DNA of 64,000 nt from Hymenopus coronatus (Eukaryota > Arthropoda > Insecta > Mantodea > Hymenopodidae). The stretch lies in NCBI GenBank assembly GCA_030762935.1, contig CM060900.1:372799132-372863131 (forward strand), read 5' to 3'. This document shows, in pieces, positions 1 through 10,380 of this stretch. Position numbers and translations under genes: made by a program. A model generated the notes under the pieces. It was not told the DNA's origin. It ran no database searches and was given only the letters and a program-made list of their open reading frames with translations. Positions within the stretch are counted from its first letter, which is position 1. The number at the start of each line of letters is the position of its first letter.

Positions 1-498
1 GTTAGTCTGCAGTTTAACCTGCTAAGCTGCATTCACAACGAAGCAGCCCTAACTCAATACAATATAAGCGCAGGTACGACCACTCACAATGCAGCCGTTG
101 CCGTAACGCTAGAAATTGGCACTGGTTTTCAGATCCGTAAATTACATGCGGAAACCTTCTGAACGTAACGCAAATTTCAAACCAAATAACATATCCAATA
201 ATATTCAAAATGATTATTCATCCAAATTTTATTAATGCATAAGACATAAAGGAGTATTGTATCAATCACACATAAGATCAGTATCTGGATTCACCAATTA
301 AGATGGCAAGACACGACCAACTAGAGGAGCACTGTGCCTAAAAATCTCGAATCGTAAACGTATTGTTCGGAAGTTGGCAATGTATGGAGAAAGAAATGTA
401 GAATACTTTCTCTATGCATGCAACATGAGTTAAAACTTTGTAGTTGAGAAATTTTTCCGTTACATAGCGTGTCACGAGACTCTTGTGAATGCTTCCAT
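1..498. other. No gene recognised
   Basis: AT-rich sequence with only short open frames that have no recognisable motifs. I see no repeat shared with the rest of the window. Confidence 0.5.
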
Positions 499-641
499 TA
501 TACAGGGTTACTACAAAAGAAATAGACAACTTCAACTGCCTGTAAAACAAAAACTATTAGAGATAGCAACCTAATTATTTTAGAGGTATGTTGAGAAACT
601 CTCAAAGTTTCGTTTGTTACTATTGGTAACGCTGTAGTGTT

Positions 642-768
642 TTGTTTGTTGTTGCAGAAGCTGAAATGGCGGAAAATCCTGTGGAAAAGGCATATTGCGT
701 GTTGGAATTTGCTATAACGCAATCAGCAACTGTTGTCCAACGACATTTTAGAACACGTTACCACAAAA
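642..768 (+). pseudogene. Inverted second copy of the transposase N-terminus
   Basis: Plus-strand start of the same transposase (MAENPVEKAYCVLEF at 666, then TQSATVVQRHF), lying in the left arm of the foldback element. It is homologous to the N-terminus encoded from 1225 on the minus strand. The similarity ends at about 768, after which the frame is unrelated sequence. It is a by-product of the inverted duplication. Confidence 0.75.
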
Positions 769-1225
769 ATGAAATGATGCGCTCACAAAAACCAGCATCG
801 TCTTCATCATGTCGCAACATGTCGATGCAAAAGTCACGCCGTATGACCTTATCTTCTTCACTTAGAAACTGCAACATCTGTAATCTGTAAGGCATCATGT
901 GCAGCCGCTTCCGCAAGATTTTCCATACAGTTTGCTGTGGAATTTGTAATTGCATGCTTGCCCTAGATGTCGATTTCTGTGGACTTCTTATGTAGGCAGA
1001 ACGAACACGTTCAACGTTTTCTTCCGAAACTCTTGGTCTTCCCGAGCTCTTCCCTTTGCACAAACATCCCGCTGTCTCGAATTTTCTATACCAGTCGTAG
1101 ATTGACTGACTAGTCGGTGGCGTTTTGTGGTAACGTGTTCTAAAATGTCGTTGGACAACAGTTGCTGATTGCGTTCTAGCAAATTCCAACACGCAATATG
1201 CCTTTTCCACAGGATTTTCCGCCAT
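758..1225 (-). pseudogene. Truncated transposase, DUF4817-type helix-turn-helix N-terminus
   Basis: About 155 codons from the ATG at 1225 (MAENPVEKAYC); the frame can be extended upstream only with a non-ATG start. Residues ~1-50 carry the pattern typical of the DUF4817 region (VVQRHFRTRYHK, then IYDWYRKFETAG). Next come the basic linker GRPRVSEENVERVR and a second HTH with TVWKILRKRLHMMPYRLQ. This is the DNA-binding half of mariner/Tc3-like transposases that recognises terminal repeats. The frame stops where the family normally enters the catalytic domain (residues after DDAGFCERII), because the sequence runs there into the inverted left arm. It can bind DNA at most; the DDE/DDD triad is missing. 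Identification of the family is by motif memory and is fairly sure; the subfamily is not. Confidence 0.75.
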
Positions 1226-1396
1226 TTCAGCTTCTGCAACAACAAACAAAACACTACAGCGTTACCAATAGTAACAAACGAAACTTTGAGAGTTTCTCAA
1301 CATACCTCCAAAATAATAAGGTTGCCTGTAAAACAAAATAGTTTTTGTTTTACAGGCAGTTGAAGTTGTCTATTTCTTTTGTAGTAACCCTGTATA

Positions 1397-1689
1397 ACAT
1401 GGTTGCAAAGTCTTGTGCTTATGCTGCGTCTGTGCTTACTTTTAATTATTAACGTGATTTTAAAGGAAAGTTGTGTACTCGTGCTGATTTATTTTTCATT
1501 CCGAAAGTGAGTTCTTTCGTTGAGTAGCAGATTACACAGCTTCGTTCGCGAATTCTGTTCAAACGTACTTTCTACTAAGAGAAAAACACTTTTCTTTTAA
1601 TCTGTAAAAAGTCTATTTATTAAGAGAAAATATACGTACAACATAGAATATCGCAACAGAAAAACACAAACGTTGGATTTTTGTTTTGT
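1397..1689. other. No gene recognised
   Basis: AT-rich spacer between the foldback element and the hAT-like pseudogene; nothing recognisable. Confidence 0.45.
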
Positions 1690-2766
1690 TTTTTTAAATG
1701 GCAGGGTTTAAGACCACTTTAATATTAATGGCGGTTGCAACATCCAGCACAAAATGTCAAATTTCCCTGAATCTATGGAGGGCTTTCTTGGACTCAAGAA
1801 GTCGTTCTAGATGCTTGAAAACTAACCCTTTAGAACGTTTCTGCAGATGTAAACTAAAAAAATAGATTCCGTCAGAATCTACACTAAGGAAAGCTTACTT
1901 ACATGTCTGTTCTGAAGAGGCTCTGGAAAAGATTCAAATGTGTGAAAAAGAAAGTCAGGATCTCCATTAATAAAGCAACTGATCCATTGGGATATTACAT
2001 AGCCATTATCATTATCAGAAATATTGAAGCAGCGCACAGTGACCCTGCAGTGTTTATTTTGATAATTGAGGAGATGGAGAGACCAAATAGTTCCACAGTG
2101 GCACATTTTTTCGCCAATTCCTTAGTACATGACCTAAAATAATGTGACGATGTCTTTCTTTTTGTCAGAATGGGGCACCATAAAAACAGCTAAAACCTTG
2201 AAGGTTCTATTTCCCAAAGTGGCTCTATCTCACGTATCTATCCTACGGATTGCACAGAATTGCCAAAGAAGTAAGAAGTTTGTATTGTCTTGTGGATAAG
2301 TTTGTTTCGAACACCAAGAAATATTCCTAAAATCAGTCTCTCGCATGCCAGTATTGAAGTAAATGGTCACAGAGTTCGCTTTACCTCCAGAACCAATTCT
2401 CATCAAATGAGGTAGCCGGAACTCTGTAACTGTATATTACACCAACAATTTGGGAAATTTATGCCACCCATTTGATACTCAATCAAAAGAAGGAAAAGAA
2501 GTTGTTTTACAAAGAAAAACTTCGCAAGATCGGGCGTTTGTAGCAACACATTATATAAGCAATCTTGAAGTTTGAGAAATAAGATGAAGCGACAGTGTCA
2601 TCCAATGCGATATTTGAAGATGCAATAAATTAACTACTGCATATACCAGGAGAAAAAGGAAAATGTTTTAGTGAAAAGTGCAAACGTGTTATGAGTGATA
2701 ATGTGGGCCTAGAAAGACTTAAGGTCATTGGTGATGTCCGGAAAGATCAACATTCTCTTATAGACC
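1690..2766 (+). pseudogene. hAT-superfamily transposase-like pseudogene (CGGBP1/DUF659-like type)
   Basis: Reading across several frames gives motifs, in the correct order, of a hAT-derived protein common in arthropods. They are IPSESTLRKAYL (~1868-1903), the block ISINKATDPLGYYIA corresponding to the family's 'DETTDVEGRYVA' region (~1960-2005), NSSTVAHFFANSL (~2089-2127), KTLKVLFPKVAL (~2193-2228), SNTKK then IFLKSVSRMPVLK (~2307-2357), LPPEPIL (~2385-2405), and a C-terminal segment ending near ERLKVIGDVRKDQHS (~2713-2757). At least four frameshifts and several stops interrupt it, so it is inactive. The conserved metal-binding Asp of the first block reads Asn here. The 3' side abuts a tRNA-SINE at 2766. 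Assignment rests on remembered family consensus; subfamily uncertain. Confidence 0.6.
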
Positions 2767-2992
2767 TCGTCGTGGCCGAGTGGTTAGACCACTTGCCTCT
2801 TACCTAGGTAGCCCGGGTTCGATCGCAAGCGACCGCATGTGAGATTTGTTTTGGACAAAACGCAGGGGCGGGTTTTCTCTGGATTCTCCTGCCATTGGTA
2901 CTCCATCTTCATTCTATGTGACATCAGTGTCATTGCCTGCGGTGCCTGAGTAGTAAAGGCGGGTATTACACACTATAAAATGTCTCTTCTAA
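2766..2992 (+). mobile_element. tRNA-derived SINE, family S1
   Basis: The head carries a good RNA polymerase III box A (TGGCCGAGTGG, 2773-2783) and box B (GGTTCGATCGC, 2816-2826) with tRNA-like spacing. The body contains the phrases 'ggcgggttttctctgg' and 'actccatcttcattc'. The same body appears inverted at 50362-50585 with an intact head and at 42058-42200 without one. The head resembles a class II (Leu/Ser) tRNA, but no full cloverleaf is kept. It lies directly against the hAT pseudogene. Confidence 0.75.
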
Positions 2993-3004
2993 CTGATGTG
3001 AGTC

Positions 3005-3262
3005 CTTCCAAATAACTGTCTAGGGATAACATGCTAGCTTCTAGTTCCCGAGATCGCGAGTTAAACCCCAGCGAAGGGCGATGAAGTTTTTGGTGGGGCG
3101 TAGAACTCCTTAGCATGGCTTACTTCGGAAGGGAAGTAACGTTGCTATTCCCGCACATAAAAGTATCTCAAGGCCGATAAGGAGGCCTCTGAGCAAATTG
3201 AAGCCGTCTTTCACGTGGACACTGAGAACCACAACGGTTAAAGAGTGTCCATAACTAAAGTT
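3005..3262 (+). mobile_element. tRNA-derived SINE, family S2
   Basis: Degenerate tRNA-like head with box B-like 'gcgagttaaacccc', followed by the family signature 'cttcggaagggaagtaa' and 'ggccgataaggaggcctctgagcaaa'-type text, ending near 'agagtgtccataa'. The same order of signatures occurs at 7800-8105, inverted at 38165-38415, and in part at 56440-56645. The best preserved box B in the family (inverted, near 38389) reads gcgggttcaaaccc. Confidence 0.65.
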
Positions 3263-3485
3263 CGTCTTAATTTAGTTAGCTGGTTTTAAATATGTCACTT
3301 TAGTGGAAGTAGAACGTTGGTTTTCTACGATGAAAAACGTTCTCTCTGACAGTTGATACCTTGAAAAACTTATTGTTGTTGCTTGTAATCTGGTAAAATA
3401 AGAGTAAGCAGTTAGTTATTAATTTCATGTAGCTGTATTCATTTATAAGGAATAGGATTACTCTGTTTTCACATTTAATAAACCC

Positions 3486-4655
3486 TTTTTTACTTTCTCG
3501 ACTACGTATGTACAACGTACGTAGTAGGTAGAGAAGGTATTGTATTCAAATCAAATATTCGATACCGAGATTTTAACGAAATATGTTTTGAGACCCCCTA
3601 AATCCAAAAAAGCACTTCAGAAAAATGCCCGTGTGTATCTGTGGACAGCGTAACTCATAAACAAAAAGTCCGTTGAATACAAACTTGGTATTTAAGTTCA
3701 GTATCTTCCATGGAAGACACGAAGGTGTTTAGGAAGATTCTCACACCCCAACTACCCTTTAAATGGAACATTTTTGGAAATTTGTGATTTTATTAAAAAT
3801 GGCTCTATTGATTAAAATGCAATATTTTAAGATATTTTAAGATATGTATATCTTGAATTTTCTGGGAATAGCCTCTGAAGACCGCTTCATTCTGGATGAC
3901 TTTTGTATAATGGTAAATCGTAAGAATTATACAAAACTTACTACCTATACAAAAATGTAGATTTCGCTAAAACAACTATTCATGGCATATACATTTGTAT
4001 AGTTAGCCGTTTTTAAGATGCTTTTTGTTATTGGTTTCTATTTTATACTATTTAAGTTTTTCTCTAAGGAGAATGCATCATTTATTTCATATCTATTTCG
4101 TTCTGCTCCAGGCCATGCACAATATTTTCATGATAAGTTGTGTATATCTTGAATTTTTTGGGAATAGCCTCCAAAGATTTCTTATTTCTGGATATCATTT
4201 GTATAATGTGCATAACTAGTAAGCCGTAACAGACCGACAAACACTTACTACGCAAACAATGTAGATCTCATTAAAACACACAATTTGTCATATATTTTCT
4301 TTTTGTAGAATTAAACGTTTTCGAGGTACTCCGGGTTATTATTTCCGCTTTAAGCTACTTAAATTTTTCTCAAACAGGAAGAAATTTTTCTTTCGTCTGT
4401 CTTTTGATCACTCCTAGCAAGCAAAGAGAACCGAATTTCAATTGCTTTACGACCGTCTTTTAAACGATTAAGCTATCGTTTTAGCCTAGTGCATTCCCAT
4501 AGTTCCCTCGTACTTACAAGGAACAAGTAATAACACAATGTCTGCTAATGTTTGTCTTGATTAGGACGCTGTAGGTAAAATAATCTTTTTTTAAGAGTAG
4601 TTTGTTTGCGGAGCGGATAGAGAAATTCATGTGATTGGAACACACAAGATTGTTT
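3486..4655 (+). repeat. Rep1 copy A (unclassified interspersed repeat)
   Basis: Near full-length copy of a non-coding repeat seen at least 15 times in the window. Landmarks in order: 'tttactttctcgac', 'tagagaaggtattg', 'accgagatttt', 'aaacttggtatttaag', 'cttccatggaag', 'actaccctttaaatgg', 'cctctgaagacc', 'ggtaaatcgtaag', 'aaaatgtagat', 'gagaaccgaatttcaatt', 'taatgtttgtcttgattagg' and the end 'agagaaattcatgtgattgg'. There is no long ORF. The first bases (actttctc) are complementary to the last (agagaaattc/agagaaagtc in other copies), hinting at short terminal inverted repeats. Class unknown. Confidence 0.75.
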
Positions 4656-5003
4656 AATTAAACTACTGCCTATTTATGGCATTTTAAGCGTGTTTGTACC
4701 TGCCTATTTTGTGCAAAATAAATGCCTCAACTCCTTGGATCTGCTTATTTCCTTGCCGTATCAACATATATTCTTCCACGCTCCCTTTCCCCTGATAACT
4801 TTGAGTGGCGATGTATATGACAAATGAGCTTGCGCAATGCAACAAATGTAAATTTGATCTTTTTCTTCGAATGTGTGAGGGAAATATTCATGCTAAATAA
4901 CAAACGATGTTGTATCGCACAATAACTTATTCCACGACAGTAGTCAATTAGAAATAATTAGCGCACAAGGCACTTAAGAGGTGCGGGGCAAAGTTATGTG
5001 GAA
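4656..5003. other. No gene recognised
   Basis: AT-rich spacer between Rep1 copy A and the S3 unit; nothing recognisable. Confidence 0.4.
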
Positions 5004-5495
5004 CAGACCGAGCGGGATGGGTCAGGAAGTTTCGTCTGGTGCATTTGAGAGATCCCGAGTTCGATCCCCATTGCCGGCCTACCTGACGCACAGACTTTTT
5101 TGAAGGGCTTTCCCATGTCGTCAGGCGAATGCTCGGAGGCTTCTACCGCCCCCAAAATTTCCTGTTCCTCCATGTTATTTCCATTGTCATTTGCTTCATC
5201 CCGTTGGGATGGAAGAGTCGACGATGGAGCTCGGTGCAGCGTGGCAGGGAAAAGCGATGCTCATTGTAATTATCTCCGTCCCCCGATTTTGGCTGGTTCG
5301 GAATGAGAGCCGTCCTTACCAAGGGCGTTGGACCCTGTCAATCTGGAAACTGTAGGGACACCGTAATTGTTGTGGCGTTGCTTCTGGTTCCGGCCTCGTC
5401 ATCATCCCTTCCGGAGGCTCCCCTTCGTGATAGGTACAATAACCATGTGCGTGTCCCGATCGTCCGTATCCTAATCCTAGTCCTATACGAAACAG
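5004..5495 (+). mobile_element. SINE-like repeat with tRNA-like head, family S3
   Basis: GC-richer than its surroundings. The head has 'gaccgagcgggatgg' as a possible box A and 'gagttcgatcccc' as box B. The body shares its order of short matches with 15656-16160: 'gtcatc/gtcaggcgaat', 'gaatttcctg', 'gcagcgtg-cagg', 'ggctggtt', 'gataggtacaata'. Two diverged copies with one head type support a dispersed repeat. The short open frames inside (for example 5100-5306 and 5303-5677) are not conserved between the copies and are not taken as genes. Confidence 0.55.
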
Positions 5496-6059
5496 GGTTT
5501 AGACATGATTTCAGGTTAAGCAATGAACTGCGTTACGTACTACATGCAAGATCCGTAAACAGCACTCAGCAGTTGGAATCACAAATCCGTTTTGCTGATC
5601 CTATTGGGGTTTATATATGCAGGTGGAAGAGAACGTACAACGTCAATATTCAACAGAGACGATGTGCATGTAGATAAATGTAAACATGTCACGTTACTAT
5701 ATAAGCGTGTAATTTTAAATCTTTCAGAAAAAAAGGAACAAGTGCAAACAGTTTGTAGGGGGTATAGGGTTGTACAGAAGAGGGGCATCTCGCTCACTGC
5801 GGTCCGAAATTACCCTGGTCGATGGGGGAGAGGCGACCGGCACCTAAGAATCGGTGAGACCAATGAAAGAGGGTAAGGAGCTCCTTAACAGTTCCAATTT
5901 GAACGCCCAGGCATACTGCCGTGAACTACAGCGTCGAGCGAGGGTGACGAAGCAATCCTTGCTGCCCCAGCCTGAAGCTCCAAGCTCGGCCGGTGAAGAA
6001 TTTTTCACTGAGCGTACGAATATGTGCCGTCTGCCCTCAGGTTACCGAACTGTCAACAA
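5496..6059. other. No gene recognised; partly GC-rich, probably repeat-derived
   Basis: Contains 'ccctggtcgatgggggagaggcgacc' -type GC-rich text between 5780 and 6050. Small open frames overlap on both strands without motifs. Nothing can be assigned. Confidence 0.35.
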
Positions 6060-6240
6060 CCAGACCTGTAAGTTGAAGAAAATGAAATGAAATGAGAGAA
6101 GGAAGGGAAAAGATCCGTGGTAATTGAAAAGCACTCCAGCATCCGGCTTGGCGTCCCGGGAAACCATGAAAATACCTAGCGCTAGATTGCACGGTCGCAG
6201 GGAATCGGACTTGGCCCACCCACCAGTTACAGACGAAACT
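6060..6240 (-). mobile_element. SINE-like unit, family S8 (diverged copy)
   Basis: Resembles the inverted SINE at 40435-40615: both have 'aaatga(g)gagaa', 'ccttggc/cttggcgtcccggg', 'gggaatcg' in the same order, the last being the reverse complement of a box B-like cgattccc. Here the head is more decayed. The assignment is weak and rests on pairwise resemblance by eye. Confidence 0.35.
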
Positions 6241-6655
6241 GACTGAGTCACTTGGCTTGGTTTCAAATTGTTTAATTTTACTGTAAATGTTCTTAAATCA
6301 TCTGCCAATAGCTTAATGGAAGTCCTACTATTTTTCTGGTGTCAACGTTTCATAGGCTGCATTAAAATGTATGTTTGAATAAAACAAATGATTTGGTTTT
6401 CTGTGCTGAAAACCATACCGTTTGTTATACATCTGAGTGAAGACTGAAAATATTCTGTAGAGTCTGCAACCTAATATAGCTTCTGAATGCGTGTCTCCCT
6501 CATTCACACAGGTTATATTTGTAAGAGATGAGGAGGAATGAGCAAAATATATGGAAACTATAGTACATTTTGACTGAAGAAATTCAGTTTTACTGTTGAA
6601 TGTTAATAGTGTATAGCTGTATACTCTTAACATCAGTAGAGCACTGTTACAAGTG
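6241..6655. other. No gene recognised
   Basis: AT-rich. A minus-strand open frame (6328-6633) has no recognisable motif and unremarkable composition, so I do not call it a gene. Confidence 0.4.
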
Positions 6656-6837
6656 AATTTTGGTGATGTTTACTTCTATAGATACAAAAACACAATATTG
6701 GCCGAGTGGCTTATTGTATCGCCTTTGTTTGTTTTGCGGAACATTATGATGGGTTAAGCTTCTATGGTTAAAATTCACAATATGGGCTCCATGTGCCGAG
6801 TGGGTTATTGCATCCACATATCTTCAGCATAACACTA
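6656..6837. repeat. Minisatellite, left part (unit ~105 bp)
   Basis: About two degenerate units built on 'ggtgatgttt-cttctatag', 'acacaatatgggctcca', 'gagtgggttattg', 'atatcttcagca-agcacta'. The array resumes at 7526, so an insertion divides it. Confidence 0.65.
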
Positions 6838-7525
6838 TCTTCTTCTTCTTCTTCTTCTTCTTCTTCTTCTCCAGTTCATGACTCAGACTTACTACCCCGT
6901 TCCGGCTTGATAGATTACTGCATCGTTTCCTGAGCATTCCTCCTTTTCTTTTGCCTCTCGGTGAATATTCAAATGCTGCTTTCGAATATTTACTCCCCTT
7001 CTAAGTGGTTTATCAATTTTTGCCTTTGATTAATTATTTTATTATTTAATGATTCTATTGTTAATTCTTCTTGTATATCTTCATTTCTTATCCTCGCCAT
7101 TCTTATGCAGTCTTTTACACTTCTTAGGAATTTAATTTCAGCAGGCTATTTTACTTTATTGTTTCTGAGTTGGTAGCCAGATTTCACTTCTAATTAGCAA
7201 TGTCGGCACCACTTTTACTTTAAAATTCATTTAGTTTCCTTTCTTAGTTTATTTTAAACTTCTTTGAATTGCCTGTAAATTGGTTGAAACCTATTCAGTT
7301 TCATTTCTATTTTATTATCATAATCAAAACATATACCACAGCTTAGATATTTAAAATGTAATGTCTGTGCCCAAATGTGGTTATCCAATACTATTTTAGA
7401 TCGTATTTATTCTTTCTCTCTGAATGCTAGAGTCTTTGTCTTTTCATAGATATAATAAAATTATAAGATTTTATTATTGTATTTAGTGTATAAATGAATA
7501 TTTGTAGTTTTTCTTCTTTATCAGT
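6838..7525 (-). mobile_element. 5'-truncated LINE 3' end with (GAA)n tail, inside the minisatellite
   Basis: On the minus strand the frames give, in order and with frameshifts, motifs of the C-terminal part of a LINE reverse-transcriptase protein. They are TKTLAFRE, then HFKYLSCGI (family pattern 'FKYLG..I'), KLNRFQPIYRQ, a broken 'VPTLLYGSEIW' region (VVPTLLIRSEIWL in one frame), then EIKFLRSVKDC and RIRNEDIQEELTIESLNNKI. These belong to a LINE type abundant in several insect genomes that ends in a short microsatellite tail. Here the tail is (GAA)n, seen as (CTT)n at 6838-6871 on the plus strand. The reverse-transcriptase core is lost by 5' truncation. Clade (RTE/Jockey-like) not settled. 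Confidence 0.65.
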
Positions 7526-7800
7526 TGTTTGTATCATAGCACTATCATGGGGAATATGTGATTCTATGGATAAAATACAGAATGTGGGTTCCACTTGGGA
7601 CGTTGGTTATTGAATCACCATATATTTAGCGGAGCATATCATGGATGAATATTTGTGACATTTGCTTTTATAGCCAAACACAATATAGGTTCCACTTGGG
7701 GAGTGGGTTTTTGAATCAAAACAGTATCTTCAGCAGAGCACTACCATAGGTAATACCTGCTGCTATTAGTATAAAAAGTCACATGTTCACTGCTGATGGC
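7526..7800. repeat. Minisatellite, right part (unit ~105 bp)
   Basis: About two and a half units with 'tgggttccacttggg', 'gttattgaatcacc', 'cttcagcagagcactacca'. It continues the array seen at 6656-6837 and runs into the S2 SINE. Confidence 0.65.
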
Positions 7801-8105
7801 GAGTGAGTTATTTCTCCGTGATATAGAGGTAATATACTGGCTTCTGGTCCCCAAGGTTGCAGGCTTAAATCTGGCGGAGGGTCTTAGATTTTTTCGGGCA
7901 TAACGTTTTTAAGCATGGTATCCTTCGGAAGGGAAGTAAAGCCGCTGGTCCTGCGTCCTAGATTTACAGCTCTTAAAAGAACTTCAAGCCTGATAGGAGT
8001 TTCTGAACAAAATTAAATGGTATTTCACGCCCAATATTGAGTGCTAGGCTGAAAACCACAGCAGTTAAGGAGCGTCCATAAATAAACCTTAATTGCAATC
8101 TGTTG
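7800..8105 (+). mobile_element. tRNA-derived SINE, family S2
   Basis: Second plus-strand copy. It has the degenerate head 'atactggcttctggtccc', box B-like 'gcaggcttaaatc', 'ccttcggaagggaagtaaag', 'agcctgataggag', 'ctgaaaaccacagcagttaaggagc' in parts, ending 'gtccataaataaa'. It is homologous throughout to 3005-3262. Confidence 0.7.
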
Positions 8106-8884
8106 ACCAGGTTATTATATCGCTAAGGCACACACAAAACCGAGGCACGCTAAAATCTTTAGTAGGTACATACATATTGTAGCGAATAATTTTAAAAACA
8201 CATACATTTTTTTTTTAAATTTCTTTAAAACTTCCAATATTTCAAGCACTCAGTAAACCTTGGATACTTTGAATCACAAAAAAATCATAGGTATAATACA
8301 TACATAAAAATTAAAGTAATAAATTATGTCAACCTACGTTATCCAGTTCAATTAACCTAAACGTTTTATTTTCCAAATAGCACTAATTTAAACTCTAAAG
8401 CAATGAATTGATGAAGCGTTAGGTAGAGCTGAAACCGTTTGGAAAGCCAAATATGGTCATTATACGCCCCTGCTGCCACAAATACCTCCGCATTCCTGGC
8501 TGGAGAAGAGCGCCGAAACCCACCAAGATAATTTCGTTGCTGCTTCCTTAAGCTTTCCTAGGAAACAGTAAAATATGCTGTAGCCAGAAATATCCTGTTA
8601 TCATAGCAAGAAGGAGAGCGCCATATCAGAAATCATGCAGCTAATTTCAACTAAGTCTACTTAATGGGTTAACATAAGCACAGGTAATATAGGCCATAGA
8701 GATTGTGTGTGTGCTGGAGCTGCCACACTCAAATGACTTTATAATTACCGCGTTAGCAAGTCCTGCGTGTGCATGGTACGATATATTCTCTTACGTTTAG
8801 CAATTTAGATTGCCTGTGTTTCTAATGATAGCTGTTTCTGTATGTTGTATTTCGGTATCATTGACTTAGTGTTGCCAGATCCGA
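8106..8884. other. No gene recognised
   Basis: AT-rich DNA without recognisable coding or repeat structure. Confidence 0.4.
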
Positions 8885-9718
8885 AAAAAAGCTGATGTGT
8901 TCCATTCACATAGCTTTCTCTAGCTGTTCCACAAACAAACGTTTCTCACAAAATATTATCTTTTATCTACATTATGCTAGGATAGACATTGGCAGAATTG
9001 ATCTTATTACTTGCTTCTTTGTAAGTAGAAAGGAATCAAGGGAATACACTAGGCTAAAACGATAGGCTAATATTTCAAAAGCCGATCGATATGAGAAACT
9101 ATTGATATTCGATTCTCTTTGCTTGCTAGGAGTAAACAAAAGGCAGACGAAGGACCGATATTTTACCGTATGAGAAAAATTTAAGTAGCTTGACACGAAA
9201 ACAAACAACTCGGAGTATCTCAAAAACGCTTAGATTCACAAAAAATGTATATGGCATAAATTGTGTTTTAATGAGATCTACATTTTTTGTGTAGTAAGTT
9301 TTTGTCTATCTGTTACGGCATAATTTTACGAAGTGTAGAATGAAGAGGTCTTCAGAGGCTATTTCCACAAAATTCAAGATATAAATAGTTTGTCATGAAA
9401 ATATCTTAAACTTATAGCATTTTAATCAAATGAGTGAGAGCCATTTTTGAGAAAATAAAAAACTTCAAAAATGTTCCGTGTAAAGGGTAGTTAGGGGTGG
9501 GAGATATTCCTGAAAATCTTCGTGTCGCATTTTTGGCAGATACTGAACTAAAATATCAAGCTTTGGTATTTAACTGAGTTTTCGTTTTTGAGCTATGCTG
9601 CCCACAGGCACACACACACACACACATACACATACCGTCCGGTGAAATCTCCGTATGGAGTGTTCTTCTCTATCCACTATGCACATTGCACATGCGTGCT
9701 AGAGAAAGTAAAAAATTA
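8885..9718 (-). repeat. Rep1 copy B
   Basis: Inverted near-complete copy. On the plus strand it starts 'gctgatgtgttccattcacat' and ends 'gctagagaaagtaaaa'. A (CA)n run at 9605-9632 sits at the internal site where other copies carry (GT/CA)n. Confidence 0.75.
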
Positions 9719-9739
9719 AATCAGAAGTTTAATAAGAAA

Positions 9740-9918
9740 AATCTTATGAGTTTTATTCACATTACTTTACTATCTGTTCTGCAAATAAGCTCTTCCTACA
9801 AAAGATTATTATTTTAACTACTACATGCTAATCAAGATAAGCAGTACCAGAAATAGTCTAATTACTTGCTTCCATGTAAGCAAAGAAGAAATAATGGAAT
9901 ACACTGGCCTAAGCGATA
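9740..9918 (-). repeat. Rep1 copy C, terminal fragment
   Basis: Matches only the 3' part of Rep1 ('ttattcacattacttt', 'acatgctaatcaagata', 'aatacactggcctaa'). Confidence 0.6.
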
Positions 9919-10267
9919 TCTGGATCTGCACAAGTAAGACAATGGCAGGAATTTTGAACAGCAGATGATGCAATAAAAAGTAACTACTTTGTACTAATTT
10001 TGCGTATTCGCTTTCAAATGAACGACTCTTAAGCAGTACTGTAGAGCGTGTATATAACAACCCTGAAGTAAAGTTTACAGTTACGTGCAATATGAGGATT
10101 GATTCGCTATTGCTTGGATCACTGCGATGGCTTTAATTGTGAGAATTAATAAGCAGTATACACTTAATTATTTGTTGCATTTCCATCGTTTAGTATTGTA
10201 GCAATATGCCAACCATTCATATTTATTAGATCAACATAACATTGGGACATCTTTGAAGGACTGTCAA

Positions 10268-10380
10268 GGAGCAAAACAAAACACAAAACAAAATACAATT
10301 TCGTATATATGAAATGAATAAGAATTTGCCGTTTGAGAAAAGTTTAGGAATTTTAAAAATTAAACCTGTAACAGGGTTAA
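10268..10380 (-). repeat. Rep1 fragment D
   Basis: Short central Rep1 fragment ('ccgtttgagaaaagttta', 'taaacctgtaacaggg'). Confidence 0.5.

Larger units (their letters stand above)
501..1394. mobile_element. Foldback Tc1/mariner-like DNA transposon, internally deleted
   Basis: The element begins tacagggttactac and ends with the exact reverse complement gtagtaaccctgta. It is flanked on both sides by TA (499-500 and 1395-1396), the target duplication expected of the Tc1/mariner superfamily. The inverted arms are very long, about 501-768 and 1123-1394, and differ by few substitutions plus a small indel near 550/1335. Each arm holds not only the terminal repeat but also the first 40 or so codons of the transposase, so the 5' end of an autonomous copy is present twice in opposite directions around a short unique centre. 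The DDE catalytic domain is absent, so this copy should not be autonomous. The arms would fold into a hairpin of about 270 bp. Confidence 0.85.

Noticed and set aside
2766..2830. Functional tRNA gene
   Set aside because: Boxes A and B are good, but the stems do not close into a full cloverleaf by eye and the sequence continues into a repeated SINE body found elsewhere in the window.
5303..5677. 124-codon ORF in GC-richer DNA as a host gene
   Set aside because: It overlaps the S3 repeat; the homologous region at 15.7-16.1 kb does not keep the frame.
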